64,000 bases of DNA from contig CM041465.1 of the NCBI GenBank assembly GCA_023213395.1, forward strand, positions 170,817,741 to 170,881,740. The letters run 5' to 3'. Each line of letters starts with the position of its first letter. Within the stretch, counting starts at the first letter, position 1. Shown piece after piece: positions 34,505 through 45,707 of this stretch. A program made the position numbers and the translations under genes. The notes beneath the pieces were generated by a model. The model had not been told where the DNA came from. It ran no database searches and saw nothing but the letters and a program-made list of their open reading frames with translations. This DNA comes from Cycas panzhihuaensis (Eukaryota > Cycadophyta).

Positions 34505-36330
34505 GTTTCTAAAACATTTTTTTTGAAGCAAGTATTTGGACCAGGACTAAGAATTTATTTAAAGGATAAAAATGGGGTTGTTTTTAACATAAAAATTCAT
34601 ATTTTCATAGTGGAAAAAGATCTAAAAATAGTCTCTGAGAGTTGTCAATGTAGAGACAATATGGTTTGGCATCATCTTCCATGAGCCTTAGTATGATGTT
34701 AAGTTGTCCAACATAGAACTCCCCATGCAATAACACATGAATGCCCATTTGTATACAATTGCTCATGGTCTTGGGTAAATTATATGAATTCAAACTTATT
34801 TTTTCATCTATAAATGTGTAATTACTCCTTAAACTATATATATATATATATATAATCTAAAAAGGGAACTCTTTCTTCCTTCATTCTGCCCCATTGAAAG
34901 ACCATGATTGTGTTGTATAAAACACTACCACAGATCATAAATGGCCACATCTGAAAGACCAAAGATGAAGTTGTATTAAAGATGTTTTATTTGGCAAACA
35001 CCATATATATAAATGAAGACACTAAGATGCTCTACTAAATACATGATGGAGAAAAGCTCTGTTAACATGTAGAAGATATAAAGATGCCACATCACCTAAT
35101 TTCTACTAAAGAAAATTAGAAAGCCACAAATGAGAGGTAGCCATTGTAGCCAATATTCCAAATTCACGACCGTCTCCATTGTAACTAACCTATTCTCAAG
35201 AAATTTTTCTACATGTAGAGCTTAAAATGATGATTCCAAATAAAGATTCCCCAATAAGTGATTATAAGTACTTATAAATAATTTATGTTAAATAATAATA
35301 TGAACAATTCTAAGATAAATATGAAGAACAATGTGTAGTATTTTTAACTATTAAAATATATTATGAATATGTGATATCTAAGTGTTAATAATGATATGGA
35401 AAGTGATTATATCATATATTTTATTATTTATGAATGATGGCACAAATGCTAAAAGATAAATGTAAATAATTATAAATGAATATAAATAAGCAATGCATAA
35501 TAAATTTAGACCGTTGTGATATATTATGAATGTATTATATATATGAGAAAAAAACATTTTTTAATAAGTCACGTATAAAAAGTATGAAGAAAGGGGCAGC
35601 AAATAGAATAAAGAAAAGTGATTTTCAGAAATGATATACCAGATTATTAAGGTGACTATGTATAAAACAATATGTATAATATAATATGTCGATTGAATAT
35701 AAGTAATGATACTGGTATTGTTAAGGCTATCATAATATTATTCCATATATTATTTATACACACTATAAATGGGCTAGATGGACCTAACAAGACTGAACGC
35801 TAATGATTTATTTACTGAACAATGGATCGCGTGAAGAACTGAACAACCCAAGAGGATAGCCTAGAAGATGGCCGCTGAAATGATGGCAAATAGCATACTA
35901 TGATGATGAGTGACAAATTTTGGCTATGTATCACAAGTAAATATCTAGCTAAGTGGTGGATAATAAGAATTTTATATAGGTTATTATTTATAATGGTCAC
36001 TGATATATTAATATAAATGTGTAAATAAGCATTAAAGTTATCAGTATTATATAATATTTTATACAATATTATATGAATGGAGTAATATAGTTGATAATTA
36101 TAAGTGCCCTCCTATACTTTTATATGGTTACATGCTATGAATATATATGGCATACAACATTATTGGTTTATGCCTCTAGCAACAATGACACTGTAAGCTC
36201 TTACAGAAGACTTGATCATAATTTTTTTATTTTATTTGTAGTACCAAGCTCTTGTATTAGTTAAATTCAATTGTAAGTGTTTGGCACTAAGGTGTGATGT
36301 TAAATAAGATGTTATCACATTGTTGAAGTG

Positions 36331-36365
<35 letters not shown>

Positions 36366-36389
36366 GTTTATAGCACTATCAGAATTTGG
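34505..36389. other. internal remnants between two facing LTRs
   Basis: Leader of J from the left and leader of E from the right; no protein domain recognised. (TA)n runs at about 34838-34853 and 36333-36362. A short minus-strand open frame at 34605-34793 matches nothing I know. Confidence 0.5.
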
Positions 36390-36401
36390 GCTCTGATACC
36401 A
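36390..36401 (-). other. primer-binding site of element E
   Basis: Plus strand GCTCTGATACCA; exact tRNA-Met complement on the minus strand, two bases from the adjoining LTR. Confidence 0.85.
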
Positions 36402-36403
36402 CT

Positions 36404-36626
36404 TGAGGTGACCCAACCTATTCACGCTCATAAATAGGAGGCAAGGTTGGTCAAGATTGAATATACCTAAAGGATAATTGATTAATAATTAATAAATGAT
36501 GAATGATGTTTGATATTACATTGACCCAATATATTTATAATCTATCTATGGAAGGTTGTGTCTATTTACAAATAGACATGACCCTTCACTTAATCTAATT
36601 ATAATTATTTATTCTTAAATATACCA
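36404..36626 (-). repeat. short 5' LTR of element E
   Basis: 223 bp, plus-strand TGAGGTGACC...AAATATACCA, TG...CA ends, bounded on one side by the primer site and on the other by copia sequence beginning at 36627. Contains CATAAATAGGAGG (TATA-like in either orientation uncertain). No second LTR found, so the element is truncated to LTR plus leader. Confidence 0.75.
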
Positions 36627-36986
36627 TTTAGGCTCCATGGAATTTGAATACAAAGTAATTATTCATGTCAACACTACAATAATTTGGCTATGCAAGATTC
36701 TTGTAGAGCTTGGACTTCATTAGACTCAAGCCACCACTCTCTTTTGTAACAATCAAAGTGTTTTGAAGATGACTAAGAATCTTGTCTTCCATATGATAAC
36801 CGAACACATAGAAGTCAATCATTACTTCATCTATAAGCATATGCAAAATAGAGAAGTTGACTTAGTATACTAACTGACTAAGGACCAAGTGATAGATATC
36901 TTCACTAAAACACTTGGGAGACCAAAGTTCAAAAGGTTTTGGCATAACCTCGACGTCAAAACAAATAGAGTTGTCATTGAGGGAGG
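36627..36986 (+). pseudogene. copia RNase H fragment (family G)
   Basis: Collinear with 16067-16422: degenerate copia RNase H end (TEHIEVNHYFIYKHM, VIDIFTKTLG) and the same purine tract GAGGGAGG before the LTR. Its 5' part is cut off by element E. Confidence 0.8.
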
Positions 36987-37399
36987 TGTTAAAACATTTA
37001 ACAACACCTCATTTATAATTATATTTTTATGCATCTTATATCATTGATGTGCCATGATGTAATTCAAATGTAATATAATATTATCTCAGATCTATCCCCT
37101 TACTAAAAAATACGCCAGTAATATTTTTCCATTATATCAACCACTAAGATTTATTTGTAAGGCATATCTTCATCTCTAAATTATACCTGAACACCCTCAT
37201 TTATACATTAAATTATTATATATACAGAAGCTCTATCAGAATATAGATTGACAGTGTAATTAGTTTACCCATCGTAGTTCTTTATTATCAATTTGCTTTG
37301 TTCTGTTGTCTATTGTATATTATTTTTATTGTTCCCTCTTTTATATCTTTTATATTTGTATACGCATATGTTATCTTGATCTCGTTTATGAATTTTACA
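36987..37399 (+). repeat. 3' LTR of a second family-G copia
   Basis: TGTTAAAACATTT to TTTTACA; third member of the LTR family at 3043 and 16423. Directly followed by gypsy A integrase sequence at the same point as after 16824. Confidence 0.85.
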
Positions 37400-37404
37400 T
37401 AGAG

Positions 37405-38161
37405 GTCCTCAATAGAACTTTAGAGATATATCTGTTGTTTTTCCTCAGAACACCAAAATTAATAAAGTTATTGATTAGCTTTAGTAGAATATTAGTATAA
37501 TTTCTTACACCACTCTACAATTAGCATGCCCTCCTTCATGGCCCTATATAGTTACTCCCTACATTCCCGTTAAACATTGACCACTAACTTGCATACAACC
37601 TTAATATAATAGAAATTGTAAAATATGGGTAAAATCCTAAACACCCTCAAACAAAACTTAGCAATGGATCAGAGTCATATGAAGTAACGTGATGACTGCC
37701 ACTGCTCTGATTGAATCTTTTCTATTGGTGATATGGTCTTTATTCACCTCCAACTATATAAATAACAATCACTCTACTATAATAGAAACCATAAACTTAA
37801 TCCTTAATACTATGGTTCTTATAAGGTTAGCCTACACATTGGTAAAGTTTCTTATGCCCTTGAACTCCCTTTTAATACTAAGATCTATAATGTCTTCCAC
37901 GTGTTATGCCTGAAAACACTCCTTGGAAAGTATATTATATCATAGACCACTCTCCTAAACCTTGTTAAAGAGTAACTCTTAACTATTCCCCCAGACTATA
38001 TTTTGGACACTAAACACCTCCATCTTTAAAATAGGATTGTTTCAAACATTCAGTGTAATTGACTGGCAACATACCTAAAGAAGTGACATGGAATTTGGAT
38101 AAATTCATCAAGAAGCATCCACATTACGTTATGGGGACTCAATGTCTCAGGGTAGGGGACA
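37405..38161 (+). pseudogene. gypsy A integrase tail (copy A3)
   Basis: Paralogue of 16830-17565, about 80% identical by eye. Shows the integrase C-terminal region (about 37730-37900), the WNLDKFIKKHPH-like tail and a purine tract (GGGTAGGGGA, about 38150-38159) directly before the LTR at 38162. Confidence 0.78.
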
Positions 38162-38505
38162 TGTTATATAACGACTAGTTATTGGCAAAACTCTTGTCAA
38201 TGTACTCCTTGTTAGTAAGAAGCAGATGTTAATTTTGACCATTAAAATGTGTGTATGGGCTGCTAAAGGCCACTAATAGAAATAAAGCCTGAATACCTTT
38301 CCAATATGATTCATTGACTAAACAACCATTTTACCTATTTAAGGCCCTATGGATGTAAAAGAAGGTTAGTTTAGAATATGAAATTGCTACCGCCTATTTG
38401 GTACATTTTTTTGGTATTCGTTTTAATGTTCATTTGTGCTCTTTCTATGTTTTATTCTTATATTTTATGTTTAGGTGCAAAGAAATACTAGGAGGAACCA
38501 TATTA
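38162..38505 (+). repeat. LTR shared by gypsy A3 (3') and A2 (5')
   Basis: Starts TGTTATATAAC after a purine tract, ends ATATTA (TA for CA), and is followed at once by AG and a primer site. A TATTTAAGG promoter-like box is at about 38335-38344. Confidence 0.85.
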
Positions 38506-38507
38506 AG

Positions 38508-38520
38508 TGGTATTAGAGCT
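38508..38520 (+). other. primer-binding site of gypsy A2
   Basis: TGGTATTAGAGCT, one mismatch from the initiator tRNA-Met complement TGGTATCAGAGC. Confidence 0.85.
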
Positions 38521-39869
38521 TCGTTATGTGATGAAGGGGAGCTATGCAATAAGCAAAAATCAATATTTTTTTTTTTCAGCCAAATTAAGTACTCTCTTTA
38601 TATAAGTAGAGATTAAGGAAAGACCTTCTCTCAGTACTCTCTCCACACAAAGATTGAGGAATTGAACCAATGAAATTCAAAAGTCATGAAGAAAAGGGAT
38701 TTTTTTTTTTTCCTTGGTAATGCTAAACGCATATCCTTTGAATTTAATTTAGTTTATTTTAATTATAGTACTTATGTCATCAGCTCAATGGTAGATAAGG
38801 TCACTTGGTGGCTATCCTTTCCCCTTCTACTCCTCATTCTTAGATAGATAACTCTGTATGGAGACCACCCAAAGTAAGTTAAATACATACCTTATACCAA
38901 GGATTTATAAAGATCATAGTAATCTATCATTTTGGCTAAGTGCATTGTGATTTTTCTGCCCTTTACATGAAAGATTAAAAATAACACTCCTGAATAAACT
39001 ATTAAACATAATGTGCTTGCAGAATTATACCTCCACATACCTTCAAGTATATAGAAGGACCCCTACAGGTCGTAAATCCTTCCTAGTATAGGCAACCTAT
39101 CAGCTACTAAAGTCATATAGTGTAGTGGTTAGTAATTAGCACCATGAAGCTACCTGCCCTAAACTTTTACATAAGAAGTCTATTAGTAAACTTACAAGAC
39201 CAAGCATACTTTGTCTAATGGTTAGTGGAATATCTTATTTCTGGTCACATCTTGATTCAAATGCTCTACTTCCTACTTAAGATTTAAAACTATAGGATAA
39301 CAGACATTAAAAAAAAAAAAAAACAAAGTCATCTCATAGTCCATAAGGAATTCTAAATTTTACAATACTTTTTGGATTTAGAAACAACCAATGGAATTAT
39401 ACTTAAGGTAAAAAAAAATCCATGGCCCAAAAATACCCGTAGTGACCTATACATCTTATTTTGATTAGCACGTAATGCTAACCATTTTTCATTAGGGTAG
39501 TTTTAACTTAAAATTTTTTGATACAATAGTATATAGGCATCTTGTGAGCTCTACTGGCGAAAAAATTCACTTAAAAGCCATATATCACATTTTGATAAGC
39601 TTCTCATGCTCGTTTTAGTGCACTAAGTAAATCCATTATACTTTCAGGGTCAATAAGCTATAGACACCCTATCCCCCCCACCTCCCCCTTACTCCCTTCT
39701 TATTCCCTCACTCGACTCCCAACTTCTTTAAATCTCTTTCTTCTTATCTATCCCTATTTTGTTGCTATGTTCTTTCTTCCTTATGTTGCTTTGTACAATC
39801 CTCTTCTCTGCTCTCATCCTACTTCAAATAATCCCATTCTCTCTTAATAACTAGTGTTTACAATTATCA
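38521..39869 (+). other. gypsy A2 untranslated leader with tRNA-like modules
   Basis: Noncoding; related to the gypsy C leader in inverse orientation (27.0-28.05 kb). Contains three stretches resembling tRNA D-arm/A-box sequence: AGCTCAATGGTAGA (about 38782-38795), GTGTAGTGGTTAGTA (about 39120-39134) and TAATGGTTAGTGG (39216-39228), the last followed by a B-box-like TTGATTCAAATGC (39252-39264). A poly-A run is at about 39309-39322. Confidence 0.6.
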
Positions 39870-41030
39870 ATGGCACCTAACCAAGCTAATAAATTCTAGA
39901 TGCTTGAAAATAATCTCACATCTATTAAGGATGAGTTCAAGACCATATAAGAAGAGATCACCGTCAATAATGACCAAAATAAAAAAGAATTTGTAGCCAT
40001 CGAAAGTAATTTTGCAAGTATCAATCTTGACCTTGCAAACATTTTAAAGCTACTTTAGTAAATAGTCAACTAAGGTAATGCCTTAAATCAAGCAGAGTTA
40101 TCTAACCAATAGTAGGTACCATTGCCTCCTCCATTCTAAAGTCATCAATGATAACAACCCTTCCATTACAAGATTAATATTCCTATATTTGATCAAGATC
40201 TAAATAAGAGCAATGTAAGGAGTTGGATTAGTAAATTATAGCATATTTTCATCTCCATCCCATGTTTATCGATGACTAACTCACCTTTACATCTATCCAT
40301 CTAGATGGATAGGCTCATCATTGGATTTAGTGGTGGAAGAAGGAGTACCATACGAAGCAATCCTAGGATCAATTTTGTAAAAGCTTCTTTAAGCAATATC
40401 AAGACACATGGAACCATACATTCTTTAGCCAACTCACTCGACTAAGACAATCCTCAATAATAGTAGCTTTCATAAATAAGTTCTAAGCTCTCTAAAATAG
40501 GATTAATATGTAGCTAGATCAACCAACCTTAGTCAAAATCTATGTAGTTAGACTCAAAGAATACATCTAAAAATATCCTTATTAAATACTTTGAGATGGG
40601 CCACAACCATAGCCAAAGTAGTCAAAGCTAAATTCATAGCAGAATGCATATTCATCTCTCAATAGGATATATTATCATACCATCACTTTCGGCCAATAGA
40701 TATACAATGACAACGACTTCACTTAGAGGGTCGTCAAGAGGATTGTCCTACAACAAAATGCTCCATAGTAGAATCACCAATAGTAGAACAAACCACAAGG
40801 TTTGAATGAGTAAGCCTTGTTGAAGCCAAGAGAAGCCAAAAAGCTGGTCTTTGCATCCAATGTACAGAAAAATAGACTATTAGATATGGTAGGGTCTGTA
40901 AAGCAAAACATATGGTCTTCACCATTGATCCTATAATATTAGTTCATGAAGATCTTAATACAGGCAATGAGCTTGAGGAAGGCCTAGCCATAGAACCCCT
41001 TTTTGACCCTAAGTTAGAACCTTAAGTTTC
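39870..41030 (+). pseudogene. gypsy A2 gag remnant
   Basis: ATG at 39870 (MAPNQANKF, then TAG). Frame broken throughout; the gag core is traceable around 40200-40700 and overlaps in homology with the window start (1-230). No zinc knuckle is evident. Confidence 0.65.
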
Positions 41031-41097
41031 CCTTTCTGCTATTTCCTTTATCGTCTCCTCTACCTCTTGCCCTGAGCCTCTTTGAGTTAGAAGCACC

Positions 41098-41447
41098 TTG
41101 AAGAAGATTCATGTCATCATCTTGATCGATAGTGATGCATCACTTAACTCCATCATCATGTCCCTAGCCAAACAACTTAACTTATACATAATGCTAAAAA
41201 CTAGTTTTACTTACTCCTTACTAGGATACCATAAACTCCACTATACAGGTCTCATTAAAAACCTCCACATCTATATTGGCACATATTAATTGGATTCTAA
41301 TTATTATGCCCTTTCCATAGGAGGATCAAATGTCATCCTAGGAGTCAAATAGCTCCAAACCCTTAGCACTTACAATACTAATAATCCCCCTATTAATCCA
41401 TTCATTATATTCAAAGACCAATTTGGATAAACACATAAACTACATGG
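41098..41447 (+). pseudogene. gypsy A2 protease remnant
   Basis: IILIDSDASLNSIIM at about 41116-41160: the active-site D-S-G reads D-S-D. The sequence is collinear with A1 498-846 and ends at the internal deletion junction near 41447. Confidence 0.7.
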
Positions 41448-42574
41448 GTATCACCTATAAGTGTTCGACTTCACCATATCTTATAAAAAGGCCAAAGAAA
41501 ATGTCATAGTCGATGCTCTCTCCTGCTTACCTTTACAATCATCTTAGCCCATATTATAAGCCATCTTTGCCCTCCAACCTATATGGCTATAAGAATTAAC
41601 AATAGATAACTAATCTCAGGTAGATTTTGCTAAACATTCCTTAAAAGTTTAATATCAGAAGGATTTGACCTTGCACAACACCCATATTCTCTACAAAAAT
41701 CAAATCTTTATCCATCCATCATCTTCCTTCATTCTTCGTATCTTGCCTAAGTACCACACCATCCCTTTAGGATGCCACTCATGTTTTAATAAAACCTATC
41801 GATGTATCCAATATGACTTCTATTGGCCTCAAATGAAATCATCCACACCATCCTTCATAGTAAAATGTGATGTCTACCAACACAATAAAGAAAAAACAAG
41901 GGCTTAGCTTAGGCTCCTTTAACCCCTTCAAATTTTGTAAGGTAAATGGGAAGATATTACCATGGATTTCATCACAAACCTTCCATCCTCTATTAGAAAT
42001 GACTCCAGATAGGTAGTCATTGATTGACTAACAAAATATGTATACTTTCTACTAATCCACACATCCTACTAAGCCCCCTGCTTGGCCTACCTACATATCC
42101 AATTCATTTTCTGCCTCCACAGTTTTCCATGTATTATAGTTTTAGATCAGAACCCTAAATTCACATCTTCTTTTTTGTAAGAACTCTTCTATGTAGTTGG
42201 TACCTCTTTCAACATAAGTTCCTCTTATCACCCCTAGACAAATGGTCAATCTGAGATCCTCAATAGAACTTTAGAGACATATCTCCATTGTTTTACCTCA
42301 AAACACTAAAATTTATGGACCTCCTTGTTAGCTCGAGTAGAATCCTAGTATAATTCTTGACACCACTCTGTAATTGGCATGGCCCTTCATGGCTCTATAT
42401 AGTTATCTCCCACCTTCCCATCACGCATTGGCCACTAACTTGCATACAACCACAGTACAATAGAAATTACAAGATATGGATAAAATTCTAAATACCCTTA
42501 AATAAAACTTAGCAATGGATCAGAATTGGATGAAGCAACTAGTTGACTGCCACTACTCTGATTAAACCTTTTTT
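41448..42574 (+). pseudogene. gypsy A2 RNase H end and integrase, 5' part
   Basis: Resumes at the equivalent of A1 position about 2237. 41665-41907 holds the zinc region (FNKTYRCIQYDFYWPQMK, KCDVYQHNK). The core follows to 42574, uninterrupted at the point where copia G entered A1 (42241-42262), so this is an empty site. Stops remain. Continues at 45118 after the inserted LTR. Confidence 0.72.
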
Positions 42575-42579
42575 GTTGG

Positions 42580-45112
42580 TGAAACGCTCGCTACGGGGCG
42601 GTGATCCTACGTCTAGCAAAGGGATATAAAAAGGCACTATGCTAACTAAGCTAGGCAGTGAGGATCTCACCTCGCAGGACGTCCGTGCGCTGGAGCGCAG
42701 GTTCGGGACTGCAAGGTGCCTGGTTGCTTCCAGGTAGCCGTGCAGAAAATAAGGCCTTCCTACCCTTCGGATGGCTGGGAAGGAAAGGAAATGCCTCGCG
42801 CGTTGCGTCTTCTCAAGGCAATGAGAAGGCAACGAAGGTAGGGGCAACTAATCCAACATGCAAGCAAACACGGTAAAATGTGCGACAGGAGGAAGGCTCG
42901 GGTACGAAGTAAGCAGCTATCTATGCTATGTTATGTAAAACAGAAAAATAATGCAAAAGACGAATGTTTTCCCCTTTTATTCTTTATGTTCTTTTATCTT
43001 TTCTTATCTATTCAGACAAATGCAAAAGAAAAGAAATAGCGTAAAAGGGAACACGTGGGAAGCGAGAGGAATACCTGGATCCGACGTTCGAGTAGAGGTG
43101 TGGCTTGTCTCTCTAAGTTGCGCTCCTTCTTTCTCCTTTCTCCGCGCATGCAAGGCCGATTGATGGTGGTAGAGGGGTGCACTTACCTCCCCTTGAGCAT
43201 ACCAAACTAGATGGAGTGAAAGGAACCGAAAAGAAGCTTAAAACTAAGAGAGAGAAGTACCGTGCGGGGGCTAACCGGCAATGGGCTCGTCCCACGTACC
43301 ACTTCCGCCAACGCGCGATCCTGCAAACAAGTAAGAAAAAAGGCACCTTCCTCTCGGAAGAGAGGCTACAAGATACACCAAGAGATATATGTATATGTAT
43401 ATAAATTGAGATCAACTAAAACTAAGAACTAAAATACGCATTAGAATGTAGCAAAACGAAATAAAAGTGTACAAGAAACTCTCACACCGCCATATACTAC
43501 AAACATACGAAATGGAACTGAGTATAGCCTCAGGATGGCTAACTCACCTACGGGAGGTCTCCACGGAGTTCGGGAAGGAAGCACCGGGTGGTAACAAGAT
43601 AGAGGCGGGTTACCTTAGGCCAATCGGGATGCCCTGACGAAACCCCCTAAACTTCCTTAGCTCGTTCCTTAAGAAAGTGTGTATGGCAAGGGAAAGAGGA
43701 CAAGGGACGGAACCCTTGGGGAGAAGGACAGCAATGGGGGACGGAACCCCGCCTACCTCCCTTGAATCCTCGTGTATATGCCCTTGTACTGGCTGACTAA
43801 AGAAAGAGTAAAAGAGAGCTTAGAGAAAAAGGAGGGGTCCCAAGGAAACACTGGGAAAGTAGCTCTAGTTTAGGGTAGCTCTATGGGATAGCCATGGCTA
43901 ACGGTGATCACTTTCATTTAGGAGCAAGGGGATAAAACAGAAAGAGGGAATGAATGGATTATTTTCTAGTAAAAACAAGAAAGTTACAAATATAAACAAG
44001 AAGTTGCAAGTAAAAGAAACAAGAAATGTAAGTAAAAAAAACCAAGGAGTACCTTGTATGGAGAGATTAAGCATGCACTTTACCACTTGGAACAACAGCA
44101 ATGGATGACAAACAGAGGCTGGTTATGAGTAGTCCTTGCTGGGGTATGGATGAAGGAGGCTCCTTACAAGTTTGGAGTTGTGGAGTTGACCTTTGAAACA
44201 ACTTTTTGGGTTGAAGAAGACCCTTGAATCTCTGAGCACCTGCAAGAAGGATAGAGCTGGCTATGGAGAGTAGTAGGGGGCAGCAATGGCCCTGCAAAAT
44301 CCAGCTGATGGCAGCCCACTTCACCTTCTTCAGTTGCTGTGCATGAAGTTGTTTGTTTCTGTGTGTTTTTTCTGTGCAAAGTTTAGGAGTTCTTCTTGGA
44401 AGTTTGAAAAATGGGCAAAAAGTCCCAAAAATGGGGAGGAAAATTCCCTTTATCCTCCTGCTCACGCAGTGAACGTTGGGGATGTCGTATGCGTCTCCAT
44501 CGAGCGATGCCACGCCGGTTTAGCGTAAAGCGGCGTGGTTCTCTTTAAATTTCAAGCGAGTACCGCGGTAAATTTTGCGATCTTCGCAAACTCATGCATC
44601 GCTAAGTTTACCCAGATGTCGACCGGCATTAAAAAAAGAGAAAAATGAGTAGAAATATCAGGTTTTGAGGAAAAACAGAGGCTAAACATGAGTCAGACCA
44701 GTTGAGGGAATGCCCGGGCAATGGGCAAGTACCCAAAACAACGCAAAGAGTCCTAACTAAGGATTAAATCGAACTTAGAAAGGACTGCAACATAGGCGAC
44801 ATGCCGTAGCATGAGCAAATGAAACTGACGGAAACAATCCCAGGAAACCGTGGAGACACCGTGGGTGGCTGCGCGCCATACGGGGTGTAACATTCGCTAA
44901 GGAATGCCCCCGCTGTGAGTCATCATAGGCTGAAGGCGTGCCATAGGCACATGCATAATGAGCAAGTAGAAAAGCAATGTGTGCAGGCAGGCATATGTCA
45001 GGCAACCTACTCTAAATAACCTCAATCAAACATGGGCAAGAAAAGTAAGAAAATATACCTGAACAAACCTGCGTCGATGCGTCTCGAGTCCATTCCCAGT
45101 AACTGGGAAACA
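42580..45112. mobile_element. 2.5-kb insertion with LTR-like ends, probable solo LTR
   Basis: Plus strand begins TGAAACGCTCGC and ends GGGAAACA, so TG...CA, and is flanked by an exact 5-bp duplication GTTGG (42575-42579, 45113-45117). Base composition is visibly GC-richer than anything around it. No repeat of one end is found at the other end, and no primer site, purine tract or protein domain, so a solo LTR of a long-LTR element fits best; a non-autonomous element is an alternative. Orientation is undetermined. Several open frames (up to 148 codons, 44067-44513) show no recognisable domain. Confidence 0.75.
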
Positions 45113-45117
45113 GTTGG

Positions 45118-45555
45118 TGACATGATCTTTATTCACCTCCAACTATATAAGCAGCAGTCACTCTGCCACAACAAAAACTATAAACTTAATCCTCGATACT
45201 ATGGTCGTTGCAAGGTTAGCCAACACATTAGTGAAGTTGCTTATGCCCTTGAACTCCCTTCTAATACTAAGATCTATAACTTCTTCTATGTGCCATGCCT
45301 TAAAAAGCTCTTTAGAAAGTCCATTGTACCACATATCACTCTCATAATCCTCACCAAAGAGCAACTCCTAATCTTTCCCCTAGACTATATTTTGGGAACT
45401 AAACACCACCGTCTCCAAAATAAGACCATTTTTTAACATTTGGTGCAATTGATTGGCAGTAGACTCGAGGAAATGACATGGGAGCTAGATGAATTTGTCA
45501 AGTAGCATCCATATCTATTACACTGTGGGGACTCAATATCTTAGGAGAGGGGACC
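45118..45555 (+). pseudogene. gypsy A2 integrase C-terminus and purine tract
   Basis: Open stretch 45032-45436 includes, from 45118 on, the integrase C-terminal domain (KLNPRYYGRCKVSQHISEVAYALELP) and the beginning of the chromodomain-like tail. WELDEFVK follows at about 45480-45505. A purine tract (AGGAGAGGGGA) precedes the LTR at 45556. Confidence 0.78.
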
Positions 45556-45707
45556 TATTACATAACCACTAGTGGTTGGCATAACTCTTGTGAGTGTACT
45601 CCTTATTAGTAAAAAACAGGTATTAATGTTGACCATTAGAATGTATGCGCAGGTCACTTAGGACCACCAATGGAAATAAATGTTAAATGTCTCTCCAATG
45701 AGATTTA
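45556..45707 (+). repeat. truncated 3' LTR of gypsy A2
   Basis: First 152 bp of the A-family LTR (TATTACATAACC...). Homology to 17566-17897 stops at about 45707, where the LRR-block sequence begins. The cut is therefore a later deletion or recombination, not an insertion end. Confidence 0.8.

Larger units (their letters stand above)
38162..45707 (+). mobile_element. Ty3/gypsy element A2, internally deleted, sharing its 5' LTR with A3
   Basis: LTR 38162-38505, primer site, 1.36-kb leader, gag, protease, deletion of RT and most of RNase H, integrase (interrupted by a 2.5-kb insertion), purine tract, and a 3' LTR truncated after about 150 bp (45556-45707). The 5' LTR is preceded by the purine tract of A3, so the array reads A3 body - LTR - A2 body - LTR. 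Confidence 0.85.

Noticed and set aside
34605-34793. 62-codon minus-strand frame (MNSYNLPKTMSNC...)
   Set aside because: Matches no family I know; lies in a decayed retroelement interior; too short to support.
39200-39270. A functional tRNA gene in the gypsy A2 leader
   Set aside because: A- and B-box-like motifs are present, but I cannot form a proper acceptor stem or anticodon arm.
42539-44528. Several open frames of 60-148 codons on both strands inside the 2.5-kb insertion
   Set aside because: They overlap each other on both strands, show no domain or signal I recognise, and are favoured by the higher GC content there.
42580-45112. DNA transposon or Helitron
   Set aside because: No terminal inverted repeats, no Helitron-type ends; TG...CA termini with a 5-bp duplication fit an LTR.
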